This document shows positions 35,170 through 44,196 of a stretch of 64,000 nucleotides of DNA, one piece after another. A model generated the notes under the pieces. That model did no database searches, was not told the origin of the DNA, and saw only the letters and a program-made list of their open reading frames with translations. Made by a program: the position numbers and the translations under genes. Positions within the stretch are counted from its first letter, which is position 1, and each line of letters starts with the position of its first letter. Source of the stretch: DASQHY01 sp035602605 (GTDB lineage: Bacteria > Acidobacteriota > Terriglobia > Acidiferrales > UBA7541); NCBI GenBank assembly GCA_035602605.1, contig DATNLZ010000134.1:1-64000 (forward strand). The letters are read 5' to 3'.

Positions 35170-36543
35170 ATGCGTCGTACTCGGGCCTTGTCGTTTTTCC
35201 TGGTGTTTTCGTTTTTCCTCTGTCTGCGCACGCATGCCCAGATACCGCCCCAGACCCAGGAGAAAGCGCAGCCGGCTCCGCCAAAAACGATGGTTCTGAA
35301 AGCCGCCCGCATGTTCGACGGCAAGGGCGACACCCTCGCCAAGCCTGGCATCGTGGTCATCAGCCACACAAGAATTACCGCCGCTGGCCCTCATGCCACC
35401 ATTCCAGCCGGCGCCGAGGTGATTGACTTAGGCGACGCCACGCTCCTGCCCGGCTTCATTGATGCGCATACGCACCTCTCGGGCGAAGCCAATGACGATT
35501 GGCGCCAGGCCACACTCAACCGCCTGCAAAAATCCGTAGCGGAGCAAGCCCTCGACGCCAGCGCCAACGCCCGCAAGACGCTGCTCGCCGGTTTCACCAC
35601 GATTCGCGACGTCGGTTCCTCGGACTTCATTGACGTGGGGCTTCGCAACGCCATTCGCGATGGCGCAATCATTGGTCCGCGGATGCTCGTCACCGTTCAC
35701 AGCATCGGTTCCACCGGCGGACACTGCGATAGCAGCGGCGGTTTTCGCGCAGGTTTGTTTGGACGCGAAACCGGCCCGCTCGAAGGCGTCGTCAATGGAC
35801 CCGACGAAGCCCGCCGCGCCGTTCGCCTCGACCACAAATACGGCGCCGACATCATCAAAGTTTGCGCCACCGGCGGCGTGCTCTCACTCACCGACGACGT
35901 GGACACTCCACAGCTCACCCAGGAAGAGCTCAACGCCATTGTTGACGAAGCCCACGCCCTCCGCCGTAAAACGGCCGCGCATGCCCACGGAGCCGAAGGA
36001 GCCAAGCGCGCCATTCGCGCCGGAATTGACTCCATCGAACACGGTTCGTTTCTCGACGATCAAGCCCTCGACATGATGAAAGCCCGGGGAACCTATTTGG
36101 TCCCCACCCTGCTCGCCCCCGAATACATCCGCGAGAAATTGGACGCCGGCGTGTACATGCCCCCGCCCGTTGTAGTCAAGGCCCGCGCGGCCATCGCTTC
36201 CATCCAGTCCACATTCAAGCGCGCGTTAGCCAAGGGCGTAAAAATTGGCCTGGGCACAGACGCCGCCGTATATCCGCACGGCCGCAATGCGGAAGAATTC
36301 CATCTAATGGCCGATCTAGGCATGAAACCCATCGAGGCCCTCAAAGCCGGAACCTCAGCCGACGCCGAGCTGCTCGGCCTGACAACTCAACTAGGTACTC
36401 TCGAGGCAGGAAAGCTAGCCGACATCGTTGCCGTCCCCGGAGACCCCACCGAAAACATCCGCCAAACCGAACGGGTCTTCTTCGTCATGAAAGAAGGCAC
36501 CATCTACCGCAACGATCGCCAATCGACGAGTGGCCAGCACTAA
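35170..36543 (+). CDS. secreted metal-dependent amidohydrolase (imidazolonepropionase/prolidase-like)
   Basis: A 457-residue protein with a signal peptide (SFFLVFSFFLCLRTHAQ), followed by an amidohydrolase TIM barrel. Metal ligands are visible: HTH in GFIDAHTHLSGE, the candidate carboxylated lysine in DIIKVCATGGV, histidines in TAAHAHGAEGAK and DSIEHGSFLDD, and the aspartate in IGLGTDAAVYPHGRN. The small N- and C-terminal beta-sandwich halves (AARMFDGKGDTLAKPGIVVIS; GTLEAGKLADIVAVPGDPTENI) are typical. Close relatives act on Xaa-Pro or Xaa-Arg dipeptides and N-acyl amino acids; the substrate here is unknown. ATG 35170 follows AAGGAG by 8 bases. The export signal suggests scavenging of peptides outside the cytoplasm. 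A divergent 248-base interval separates it from the EF-G-like gene. Confidence 0.88.
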   Translation: MRRTRALSFFLVFSFFLCLRTHAQIPPQTQEKAQPAPPKTMVLKAARMFDGKGDTLAKPGIVVISHTRITAAGPHATIPAGAEVIDLGDATLLPGFIDAHTHLSGEANDDWRQATLNRLQKSVAEQALDASANARKTLLAGFTTIRDVGSSDFIDVGLRNAIRDGAIIGPRMLVTVHSIGSTGGHCDSSGGFRAGLFGRETGPLEGVVNGPDEARRAVRLDHKYGADIIKVCATGGVLSLTDDVDTPQLTQEELNAIVDEAHALRRKTAAHAHGAEGAKRAIRAGIDSIEHGSFLDDQALDMMKARGTYLVPTLLAPEYIREKLDAGVYMPPPVVVKARAAIASIQSTFKRALAKGVKIGLGTDAAVYPHGRNAEEFHLMADLGMKPIEALKAGTSADAELLGLTTQLGTLEAGKLADIVAVPGDPTENIRQTERVFFVMKEGTIYRNDRQSTSGQH

Positions 36544-36793
36544 GGTAGGAACTTCTGCTGGTTTCGATAGCGCCTCCATCCAAGGTTCCTGGGATGCACA
36601 CAAAGGCTTCCGCCGACTGCTACCCTTCCGCGATGCTGACTTCTAAGTCCTTTAGAACCTGCTATTAGGAAACAACACCGGGGGAGGGGTATGGGCGTTT
36701 CTCGCATACCTCAGTGCTTAACGCACCTGTTGCTGTAAGCTGACTCGGCGGCTCGGCGCGCATTGCTAAGACCAAGGAGCGTACGTATTTTTA

Positions 36794-38530
36794 ATGATGC
36801 CCGCAACAAGATCGCAGAGCCTTCTGGCGTTTCTCGCCGTAGCCATCGTGGCGACGCTGGTCGTGGGGCCATTCTTTTTCGCCGGAAATGTCTCGGGCCA
36901 CGACTTTGAGTTTCACACATCCTCCTGGCTCGATGTCTCGTGGCAGTGGAAGCACGGTGTGATTTATCCGCGCTGGTCGCAGTGGGCCAATGGGGGATTC
37001 GGCGAGCCACGCTTTATTTTTTACCCGCCCGCGTCCTGGATACTGGGTGCCGCGCTCGGCCTGGTTTTGCCGTGGCGCGCCGTGCCTGGCGCCTTTATCT
37101 GTCTGGTCGTGATGTTCAGCGGCATGAGCATGATGCGCTTCGCGCGGTACTGGCTCCCGCCGCGCGACGCCATTCTCGCCGCAATTTTGTACGCCGCGAG
37201 CCCTTACGCGCTTTTGATTATCTATCTTCGCAGCGACTTTGCCGAGCTTCTGGCAGCGTCATTTTTTCCTTTGCTGGTCCTATACACGTTGCGTACTGTT
37301 GCATCTGCTCCGCGAGCACGAGTCACGGCAGCCCTCGCAGCGGTATTCGCGGCCATCTGGCTTTGCAACGCGCCCGCGGGAGTGTTAGCGACGTACACGG
37401 TATGCCTTCTGATCACCGTCTTGGCGATCACCGGCCGCAGCAGCAGACCCTTGTTCATCGGCATCGCGGCAATGGCGCTCGGGTTTCTTCTCGCGGGATT
37501 TTTTATCGTGCCGGCTGCGTTTGAGCAGCGCTGGGTGAATATTTCTCGCGCTCTTTCCTCCGGTTTGCGCCCCGAGCAAAATTTTCTGTTCACGCGCACC
37601 AGCGATCCGGAGCACAATCTTTTTAACGGTATCGTGTCGGCCATCGCAGTCGGCATGCTTGTGCTTGCGGGAATTGCGGCGCGCGCGCGCCCCAATCTAA
37701 GCCGCCATCCGGGCGCTGCGCCCAACTCGAACGAAGAAAGAAAGCCCCCGGCCTACGGGCCGCTGCTGGCTTTGACCCTCGCGGCAGCGGCGCTGCTGTT
37801 TCCGATCAGCGGTCTAATTTGGCGATGGCTTCCGCAGCTGCGATTTCTGCAATTTCCGTGGCGATGGCTTGGGCCCCTCGGTGTTCCGTTTGCCTATTTC
37901 CTGGCCTCGGCAATTGCCCGCGCGCGATGGCGCCACTTGTGGCAGATTCTCGCGCTTGCGGCAGTCGTTGGCTCGGGCTTATTTCTTGTTCGTCATGCGT
38001 GGTGGGAGACTGACGATCTCAACGTTTTGCGCGATGCCGTCAGCAGTGGCCAGGGCTTCGAGGGAACCGACGAATATGATCCGCTGGGCGACGACCACTA
38101 CGATCTCCCTAAACATGCACCGCTGGTCGCCGGTCCATCTCCGGGCCAGCTTCACGCACAGGGTCCTCGTTGGGCAACAGAGGCCGCACCACGCATAGGT
38201 ATCGAGCGTTGGGCACCCGAGGAAAAACGATTCGAGGTGGATGCCGACAGACCGGCACAAATCGCTCTCCGGCTGCTCGGTTACCCGGCTTGGCGCGTGG
38301 AAGTGAACCAGCAGCAGGTCGACCCCTCATCGCCGCCAGGCACCGCGCAGATGATCATCACAATTCCTGCAGGCCACAATCGTGTGCGCGTTCGGTTTGT
38401 TCGCACCTTGGACCGCACCATAGGTCTCGCGCTATCGGCAATGGGGTTCATTGCTCTGCTTTGGCTTCGTCTCTCGGGAGCAAAGAAAGAAGACATTCAT
38501 CCGCTTGGTGGCCAGGATTCAAGTGCCTAA
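36794..38530 (+). CDS. polytopic membrane protein, PTPS_related / GT-C glycosyltransferase-like
   Basis: A 578-residue integral membrane protein with about ten to eleven hydrophobic helices followed by a periplasmic domain of about 130 residues (VEVNQQQVDPSSPPGTAQMIITIP) and a last helix. The first loop carries GHDFEFHTSSWLDVSWQWKHGVIYPRWSQWANGGFGEPRFIFYPP, the characteristic extracytoplasmic segment of the family Pfam calls PTPS_related, whose topology resembles GT-C glycosyltransferases with an acidic residue in the first loop. Biochemical function is unknown; transfer of a lipid-linked sugar to cell-surface material is a reasonable guess only. Two tandem ATGs stand at 36794/36797, with AAGGAG somewhat far upstream. 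The gene ends 42 bases before the convergent phoU1. Confidence 0.75.
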   Translation: MMPATRSQSLLAFLAVAIVATLVVGPFFFAGNVSGHDFEFHTSSWLDVSWQWKHGVIYPRWSQWANGGFGEPRFIFYPPASWILGAALGLVLPWRAVPGAFICLVVMFSGMSMMRFARYWLPPRDAILAAILYAASPYALLIIYLRSDFAELLAASFFPLLVLYTLRTVASAPRARVTAALAAVFAAIWLCNAPAGVLATYTVCLLITVLAITGRSSRPLFIGIAAMALGFLLAGFFIVPAAFEQRWVNISRALSSGLRPEQNFLFTRTSDPEHNLFNGIVSAIAVGMLVLAGIAARARPNLSRHPGAAPNSNEERKPPAYGPLLALTLAAAALLFPISGLIWRWLPQLRFLQFPWRWLGPLGVPFAYFLASAIARARWRHLWQILALAAVVGSGLFLVRHAWWETDDLNVLRDAVSSGQGFEGTDEYDPLGDDHYDLPKHAPLVAGPSPGQLHAQGPRWATEAAPRIGIERWAPEEKRFEVDADRPAQIALRLLGYPAWRVEVNQQQVDPSSPPGTAQMIITIPAGHNRVRVRFVRTLDRTIGLALSAMGFIALLWLRLSGAKKEDIHPLGGQDSSA

Positions 38531-38572
38531 GAGACGTTGCGTGATGCACTCGCGGGGGTTCCGAGGAAGAAT

Positions 38573-39238
38573 TCAGCGGCGGTCGACAGCGGGATGGCGG
38601 ACATCCTGGCCGGCCACAATATAGATGACATCCTCGGCGATGTTCGTGGCATGGTCGCCGATACGCTCGAGGTTTTTGGCCACCAGGATCAGTTCGAATG
38701 CGGGAAAGATGACTGCGGAATCACCCATCATGTAGGTCAGAAGCTCGCGGAACATCTGGTCGCGCAGCAAGTCCACTTCGTCGTCGCGGCGCAACACCGA
38801 TTGCGCCAGGTCCACGTCGCGACGCACAACGGCGTTCAACGCATCGCGCACCATCTCTTCGGCGAGCTCGCTCATGCGCGGCAAATCCACATAAGGCTTC
38901 ACGCGGGGGTGTCGCAAAATCCGCTGCGCCGATTGCGCGATATTGACCGCCTGATCCCCGATGCGCTCGAGATCGTTATTGATGCGCGAAACCGCCAGAA
39001 CCAGGCGCAAATCGGCAGCCATCAATTGATTGAGCGCAAGAAGTTGCACGACGAAATCATCAATCTCAATTTGCAGCTCGTTGATCGGTGTCTCGTCCTT
39101 GAGGACGCTCTCGGCCAGCTGGATGTCCCCGTCCAGCACCGCGTGCACCGCGCGATGGACCGCGCGCTCCGCGAGGGTTCCCATCCAGAGCAATCGCTCC
39201 TTTAGTTCGTCGAGCTGCTTTTCAAAATGCCTTTCCAT
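38573..39238 (-). CDS. phoU: phosphate signalling protein PhoU (first copy, pst-linked)
   Basis: A 221-residue all-helical protein made of two PhoU repeats (residues about 10-110 and 115-215). The metal-binding signatures are visible as DLRLVLAVSRINNDLERIGDQAVNIAQ and ELILVAKNLERIGDHATNIAEDVIYI. PhoU sits between the PstSCAB transporter and PhoR and keeps the Pho regulon off when phosphate is plentiful. It is the last gene of the pstSCAB-phoU operon, 115 bases after pstB, with AAGGG before its ATG. Length and repeat structure are normal. Confidence 0.95.
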   Translation of the reverse strand: MERHFEKQLDELKERLLWMGTLAERAVHRAVHAVLDGDIQLAESVLKDETPINELQIEIDDFVVQLLALNQLMAADLRLVLAVSRINNDLERIGDQAVNIAQSAQRILRHPRVKPYVDLPRMSELAEEMVRDALNAVVRRDVDLAQSVLRRDDEVDLLRDQMFRELLTYMMGDSAVIFPAFELILVAKNLERIGDHATNIAEDVIYIVAGQDVRHPAVDRR

Positions 39239-39353
39239 CGCATCCCTTCAAACATCCGCCGCATCGTTGCTGCTTGCTGCACGCGTTGCGGTCCCCATCA
39301 CTTCTCGGAAACCGACGTTGCCGCCGCCCGGTTCGAGCAAAAACGTTAAGCCA

Positions 39354-40175
39354 TCACCCGAATCTCCCGGTAATGTACGCCTCTGTGCGCGAATCCGCAG
39401 GCATTGTGAACAATTGCGCGGTTGGAGAAAATTCGAGCAACTGGCCCATCAGCAGAAAAGCGGTGAAGTCGCTCACGCGCGCCGCCTGTTGCATATTGTG
39501 CGTCACCATCATAATCGTCCAATTCTCTTTCAATTGGAACAACAACTCTTCAATTTTTGCCGTGCTGATCGGATCTAGCGCCGAACATGGCTCATCGAGC
39601 AAGAGCACTTCCGGATCCACTGCCAGTGCTCGCGCAATGCACAGCCTCTGTTGCTGGCCTCCGGAAAGCTCATACGCGGACTTATGCAGCTGGTCTTTGA
39701 CCTCGTCCCACAACGCCGCTCGACGCAGGCTTTTTTCAACGGCGTCGGCCACGCTCGTCTTCGAGCCGTTAATGCGCAGGCCATACGCTACATTTTCGAA
39801 AATAGATTTTGGGAATGGGTTGGGCCGCTGGAAGACCATGCCCACGCGCCGACGCAACTGGGTCACGTCTTGCTCGAAAATACTGGTTCCATCGAGGGTA
39901 ATGTCACCTTCGATCCGCGCATTTTTAACCGTTTCATACATCCGGTTCATGGTACGCAGCAGGGTGGACTTGCCGCATCCTGACGGCCCGATCAGCGCGG
40001 TGATGCGGTTTACGGCAACTCCTAAGTTGATGTTGAAAAGAGCCTGCTTGGTCCCATAATAAAAATTCAAATTGGACACGCTCATCCGCTTGGGCAAATC
40101 AGTCATAGGGACCGGCCCATTTCCCGCTGGCGGAGTAGGCCTCGTCAGCGTCGGCTTTGTTGCCGCATGCATCAT
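39354..40175 (-). CDS. pstB: phosphate ABC transporter ATP-binding protein PstB
   Basis: A 273-residue ATPase subunit of the high-affinity phosphate importer. Walker A is GPSGCGKSTLLRTMNRM, the signature is LSGGQQQRLCIARAL and Walker B is VLLLDEPCSALDPIS, with the PstB-typical N-terminal LNFYYGTKQALFNINLGV and RRRVGMVFQRPNPFPKSIFENVAYG. An N-terminal extension of about 30 residues rich in Pro/Thr precedes the core; the ATG directly follows the pstA stop codon (TAA ATG), and internal ATGs such as that of MTDLPKRMSV are alternatives. Energises PstC/PstA. Confidence 0.95.
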   Translation of the reverse strand: MMHAATKPTLTRPTPPAGNGPVPMTDLPKRMSVSNLNFYYGTKQALFNINLGVAVNRITALIGPSGCGKSTLLRTMNRMYETVKNARIEGDITLDGTSIFEQDVTQLRRRVGMVFQRPNPFPKSIFENVAYGLRINGSKTSVADAVEKSLRRAALWDEVKDQLHKSAYELSGGQQQRLCIARALAVDPEVLLLDEPCSALDPISTAKIEELLFQLKENWTIMMVTHNMQQAARVSDFTAFLLMGQLLEFSPTAQLFTMPADSRTEAYITGRFG

Positions 40176-41021
40176 TTATGCTCTCGGCGCCGAAATGCCA
40201 CGAGCCAGCGCCAATCTTGAGATTACATTAATCAGAAGCACCAGGCCAAGGAGAACCAATCCCGCGGCCCACGCCTGCCTGTGCCAATCATCATAGGGCG
40301 CAATGGCGTAAGTAAAAATCATCACCGGGAGCGAAGCGGCGGGCTGGCCCCAGCCGGGGCTCCAAAAAGCATTATTAAACGATGTAAAAAGAAGGGGCGC
40401 AGTTTCTCCCGCGACGCGAGCCAGGGCCAGCAGCACGGCAGTCATAATGCCGCGATAGGCCGCGGGCACCACGACCGATGCGATCGTTCTGGTTTTGCTG
40501 GCGCCCAAAGCCAGCGCACCTTCGCGCAACGTACGGGGCACAGCCCGCAAAAACTCTTCCGTGCTGCGCATGGTAATCGGAATCATCATCACGCCTAACG
40601 CCAGAGAACCCGCTACTGTCGAAAAATGCTTGAAAGGCAGCACCGCAACGGTATACGCAAAAATACCGATCACGATGGAAGGCACGCCATTCAACAAATC
40701 CGCAGTGTAGCGGACCGCGAACGCCATGCTAGTTCCGCCAAACTCCGCCAGGTAAATCCCGCCTAGAAATCCGATGGGGACGCCAATGAGCGAGGCCAGT
40801 AACAACAACTTACCGCTGCCCACAATGGCGTTGGCCATGCCTCCGCCGGTTTCACCGACCGGTGCGGGCAGCTTGGTGAAAAAATCCCAACTGAGCGAGC
40901 GACCGCCGTGATAGACAAGATACCCGAGGATGAAAAACAGTAGCGAAACCGAAATAACCGCGCAGACCCCGGTCAAGGTCAACATCGTGGCACTCACAAA
41001 TTTGCGCCAGCGAAGCTTCAC
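40176..41021 (-). CDS. pstA: phosphate ABC transporter permease PstA
   Basis: A 281-residue inner-membrane permease with six hydrophobic helices, the BPD_transp_1 EAA loop (EEFLRAVPRTLREGALALGASKTRTIASVVVPAAYRGI) and the PstA-typical segment GVPIGFLGGIYLAEFGG near helix 2 and SIVIGIFAYTVAVLPF. It pairs with PstC to form the phosphate channel. Its start lies 2 bases after the pstC stop, and its stop directly abuts pstB, so the three genes are tightly coupled. Confidence 0.95.
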   Translation of the reverse strand: MKLRWRKFVSATMLTLTGVCAVISVSLLFFILGYLVYHGGRSLSWDFFTKLPAPVGETGGGMANAIVGSGKLLLLASLIGVPIGFLGGIYLAEFGGTSMAFAVRYTADLLNGVPSIVIGIFAYTVAVLPFKHFSTVAGSLALGVMMIPITMRSTEEFLRAVPRTLREGALALGASKTRTIASVVVPAAYRGIMTAVLLALARVAGETAPLLFTSFNNAFWSPGWGQPAASLPVMIFTYAIAPYDDWHRQAWAAGLVLLGLVLLINVISRLALARGISAPRA

Positions 41022-41023
41022 GT

Positions 41024-42013
41024 TTATGCGTCTCCTGTTCCGCTGCCACGCTGTGAGGTTAGTACAATCATGATGCGGGCGAGGCCATTGAGCGTAAACG
41101 TCAACAAGAACAGTACCAGAGCCAGCTCCATCAACGCGTTCAGATGCATGTTCGATGTTGCCTCGCTGAACTCGTTGGCAATCACGGCGGCTATCGTATA
41201 ACCCGACGCAAGAAGCGAGGCGCTGACGTGCGGTGTGTTGCCGATGACCATGGTGACGGCCATGGTTTCACCAAGGGCACGGGCCAGCGCGAGAAAGATC
41301 GAGCCAAGAATCCCGGTGCGGGCAAAAGGCACGACCACTTTCCAAGTGGTCTCCCAGCGCGTGGCGCCAAGTGCCAGCGCCGCTTCGCGCTGATCACGCG
41401 GCACCGAAAGAAGCACTTCGCGCGAAACAGAAATGATAAAGGGAATCACCATCACCGCGAGGATGACCCCTGCTGCTAGAAACCCTACGCCGTAGGCCGG
41501 CCCCCGGAACAACGGCAGAAATCCTAGCGCACCCATCAGGAACGGTTCGACGTATTGGCGAAGCAGCGGCACAAGAATAAAAATCCCCAGCAGTCCATAA
41601 ATGACGCTAGGGACGGCAGCCAGCAGATCAATGACAAACGTGAGACCATCGGAAAGAGTCGGGGGGGCCAGTTCGGCGAGGAAAATCGCGGCGCCGATGC
41701 CCAGCGGCACGGCGATAAGCAGAGCCACCGTGGCGGTCACGATCGTGCCATAAATAAAGGGGAGGGCACCAAATTGCTCTGCGATAGGATCCCAAACGCG
41801 CGTAAACAGGAAGTGCCAGCCGAACTTATGGCGAGTCAGCGAAGAATTTAACCAAAGTTCGTAAACGATCAGGCTGGTAATAACGATGACCGCAGAGGCA
41901 ACGCATAGCGTGACCAGGTGTGCAATTTCGTCCCCGCTTCGCAAACGCCGCACAAAAGAGTGCAAGCCCGTGGCCGGGCTCGCGTTTAAGACCGGAGTGG
42001 TAGCCGCCGCCAT
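41024..42013 (-). CDS. pstC: phosphate ABC transporter permease PstC
   Basis: A 329-residue permease with an N-terminal cytoplasmic extension of about 35 residues, six helices, the PstC signature around VPLGIGAAIFLAELAPPTL and AAVPSVIYGLLGIFILVPLLRQ, and the EAA loop REVLLSVPRDQREAALALGATRWETTWKVVVPFARTGI. It lies 16 bases after pstS and 2 before pstA. The C-terminal helix (LMELALVLFLLTFTLNGLARI) completes the family pattern. Confidence 0.95.
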   Translation of the reverse strand: MAAATTPVLNASPATGLHSFVRRLRSGDEIAHLVTLCVASAVIVITSLIVYELWLNSSLTRHKFGWHFLFTRVWDPIAEQFGALPFIYGTIVTATVALLIAVPLGIGAAIFLAELAPPTLSDGLTFVIDLLAAVPSVIYGLLGIFILVPLLRQYVEPFLMGALGFLPLFRGPAYGVGFLAAGVILAVMVIPFIISVSREVLLSVPRDQREAALALGATRWETTWKVVVPFARTGILGSIFLALARALGETMAVTMVIGNTPHVSASLLASGYTIAAVIANEFSEATSNMHLNALMELALVLFLLTFTLNGLARIMIVLTSQRGSGTGDA

Positions 42014-42029
42014 AGGGTAGCGCCGCTAG

Positions 42030-43043
42030 TTAGTGAATCTGTTCGACGGCCTTGGACTCGTCCTCGATAACTTCCTTCGGAAGCTTTGCGTAGGAAAGCG
42101 GCTCAGCAAATTTCTGCCCATCCTTCAACATCCAGCGAATAAACGCTTTCAGAGCGTCGCGTTTGTTGCTGTCTGAAAACTGGGTGGGAATCAGCAGCCA
42201 GGTGAAACTCGAAATCGGGTAGGCCGTTTTTCCTGGGGCATTGGTGATGGAGACACGAAAATCCTTGGGCATGTCTTTGGCCGTCGCCGCAGCCGCCGCA
42301 GTGACTCCTGCAAGATCCGCCTTCACAAAATTTCCAGAGGCGTTCCGCACCCGCCCGTAGGGTATGGAGTTCTGTAGGGCATACGTCAATTCGACATAGC
42401 CGATACAATTGGGTGTTTGCTTCACAAGTCCCGACAAGCCCTCGCTGCCCTTACCCCCGAGCCCGACCGGCCAATTCACCGAACTGCCCTTTCCCACTTT
42501 GGTTTTCCAGTCGCCGCTGACCTTGGAGAGGTAATCGGTCCAAATATAGGTCGTTCCGCTGCCGTCCGAGCGATGGATTACGATGATGTCGTTCGCCGGA
42601 AGTTTTATATTGGGATTCGGCCCGGCGATCGCGGGATCATTCCATTTGGTAATCGTGCCAAGAAAAATGCCCGCCAGGGCCTCGGGCGTGAACTTCAGCT
42701 CCGAGGAAACGCCCGGAATGTTGTACGCAGGCACAACCGCCCCGAGCACCGTGGGGAAATGCAGCACCTTGGTTTTCGACTCCGCGAGTTGTTCATCGCT
42801 CATGGGCAGATCCGAGGCGCCGAAGTCCACCGTTCCCGCCTGCAACTGGCGAATACCTGCCCCGGAACCGAGCGGCTGGTAATTGATCTGTATATTCGGA
42901 TGGCCCTTGTGATACTCATCGAACCATTTCGAGTAAAGCGGGGCCGGAAATGTCGCGCCGGCTCCGTTTATCAAAAGCGGCGTCTGCGCGCACGCACAGA
43001 CTGCCAGCGCCAGACAAAACACCCAGGCAGCTACTGTCTTCAT
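42030..43043 (-). CDS. pstS: periplasmic phosphate-binding protein PstS
   Basis: A 337-residue type 2 periplasmic binding protein with a signal peptide (VAAWVFCLALAVCACAQ). The phosphate-binding loops are recognisable: INGAGATFPAPLYSKWFDEY, YQPLGSGAGIRQLQAGTVDFGASDLPMSDEQL and VIHRSDGSGTTYIWTDYLSKVSGDWK. It captures phosphate in the periplasm for PstCAB. The gene opens the pst operon; GAGAG lies before ATG 43043 and a Pho-box-like repeat lies about 65-80 bases upstream. A second, diverged PstS-like gene stands at 57286-58347. Confidence 0.95.
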   Translation of the reverse strand: MKTVAAWVFCLALAVCACAQTPLLINGAGATFPAPLYSKWFDEYHKGHPNIQINYQPLGSGAGIRQLQAGTVDFGASDLPMSDEQLAESKTKVLHFPTVLGAVVPAYNIPGVSSELKFTPEALAGIFLGTITKWNDPAIAGPNPNIKLPANDIIVIHRSDGSGTTYIWTDYLSKVSGDWKTKVGKGSSVNWPVGLGGKGSEGLSGLVKQTPNCIGYVELTYALQNSIPYGRVRNASGNFVKADLAGVTAAAAATAKDMPKDFRVSITNAPGKTAYPISSFTWLLIPTQFSDSNKRDALKAFIRWMLKDGQKFAEPLSYAKLPKEVIEDESKAVEQIH

Positions 43044-43106
43044 GGACTCTCCATCGTGCGGTTAGATCAGTCAGACCATCGTTCCTTGCAATTCTGCGGG
43101 CCCAAT

Positions 43107-43124
43107 GTTACAGGCAGATTACAA
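43107..43124 (-). promoter_or_regulatory. Pho-box-like direct repeat upstream of pstS
   Basis: Read on the minus strand, TTGTAAT (43124-43118), a 4-base spacer and CTGTAAC (43113-43107) form the 7-4-7 direct repeat expected for PhoB. Ten bases further downstream CAGAAT (43096-43091) could act as -10 (4 of 6 matches). The half-sites differ from the E. coli consensus CTGTCAT, so this is a candidate. phoB lies 3 kb away. Confidence 0.5.
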
Positions 43125-43211
43125 TCGAAGCAGGCCGCCGTAAAATCCCGATGTATCTCTAACGAATTGATTCTAAGTATTTTAACAGCGCCGCCGGAGG
43201 GAAGGAGTCGG

Positions 43212-43237
43212 GGTCGGCTGCGGGGTGTGAGCCGACC
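43212..43237. other. perfect 8-bp inverted repeat between phoU2 and pstS
   Basis: GGTCGGCT (43212-43219) and AGCCGACC (43230-43237) can form a stem with a 10-base loop, placed after the phoU2 stop on the minus strand. No T-run follows on either strand, so an intrinsic terminator is not established; it could aid 3' end stability of the phoB-phoR-phoU2 mRNA. Confidence 0.35.
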
Positions 43238-43324
43238 GACCCCGTGGTGGGTCTGTCGTGAAGATCAACCGAAACCGGAGTGTCCCGGCAGCGGAAAGAC
43301 AAAATGTTTCGAAGCGATGGCCCG

Positions 43325-44083
43325 CTAGGCCCGCCACGTCAACGCCGAATCACGCGTGCATAACGTTTCCCTAACATCTGCTTCGGTTCCGCTCGGATCC
43401 GGCGCAGCGTGCCCGTGGCGAACATCCAGCCCGCGAATCCAGAAAATAATCTCCTCGGCAATATTGGTGGCGTGATCGGCGATGCGTTCGAGGTGCCGGG
43501 TGGCCAGAATAAACTGCATGTTCGGCGCAACCACCCCGGCGTCGGTGGTCATTTGGAGCATCAAGTGTTCGAAGACCCGGTCACGATACCTGTCGACAAT
43601 GTCATCGCTTTCGAGCACCCCGGTGGCCAGGATTACGTTTCGGAAAATGAGCGCGCCCAGCGCGCGACTCACCATCGCTCTAGCCGCGGCGACCATCGGG
43701 GCAAGCTCCGCCGGAGCGGTTACCGGGAGCATCTGGTTCAAGGATATAACCCGCTCGGCAAGGTTGACGCACAAATCGCCCATGCGTTCGAGATCTTTGG
43801 TAATTTTCAGCGAAGCCACAGTCAGGCGAGTGTCTTCTTCCGGAAGGCTTGCTTTGCGAAGCAGTCGCACGGCATACTCGTCAATAATCATTTCCATTTC
43901 GTTGATGCGCGGCTCGAGCATAAAAATTTCGCTCGGCAGCGAACCAGTGCGCGGATCACCTAAACCGATCAGAGCGTCGAGCGAGCGATTGACCGTGCCT
44001 TCGACGGTTCTGGCCATAGAAACCAGATAGTTCACCAGCACTTCTTGCTCGACCACTTCGGGCTTTAGGGTGGGCGTCGCCAT
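43325..44083 (-). CDS. PhoU-domain protein (second copy, phoBR-linked)
   Basis: A 252-residue PhoU paralogue with two helical repeats (TRLTVASLKITKDLERMGDLCVNLAERVI, then MQFILATRHLERIADHATNIAEEIIFWIRG) and a C-terminal extension of about 30 residues that the first copy lacks. ATG 44083 follows GGAGG by 7 bases; the open frame further upstream is rejected. It lies 113 bases after phoR and probably forms the third gene of phoB-phoR-phoU2. Sequence similarity between the two PhoU copies is modest, so they may have different partners, for example the transporter and the sensor kinase. Confidence 0.92.
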   Translation of the reverse strand: MATPTLKPEVVEQEVLVNYLVSMARTVEGTVNRSLDALIGLGDPRTGSLPSEIFMLEPRINEMEMIIDEYAVRLLRKASLPEEDTRLTVASLKITKDLERMGDLCVNLAERVISLNQMLPVTAPAELAPMVAAARAMVSRALGALIFRNVILATGVLESDDIVDRYRDRVFEHLMLQMTTDAGVVAPNMQFILATRHLERIADHATNIAEEIIFWIRGLDVRHGHAAPDPSGTEADVRETLCTRDSALTWRA

Positions 44084-44196
44084 CGGTATTCCTCCTTGGA
44101 GAGTCCGCCGTTTTCCGCGAAAATAATAAACCGCCAAACGTTGACGTGGTGTGAAACGGGCATGAATTTTTTGCGGCAAGTTCTAGGCCCATAGCA

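Noticed and set aside
42417..43328. 303-codon plus frame
   Set aside because: Antisense of pstS and its promoter region.
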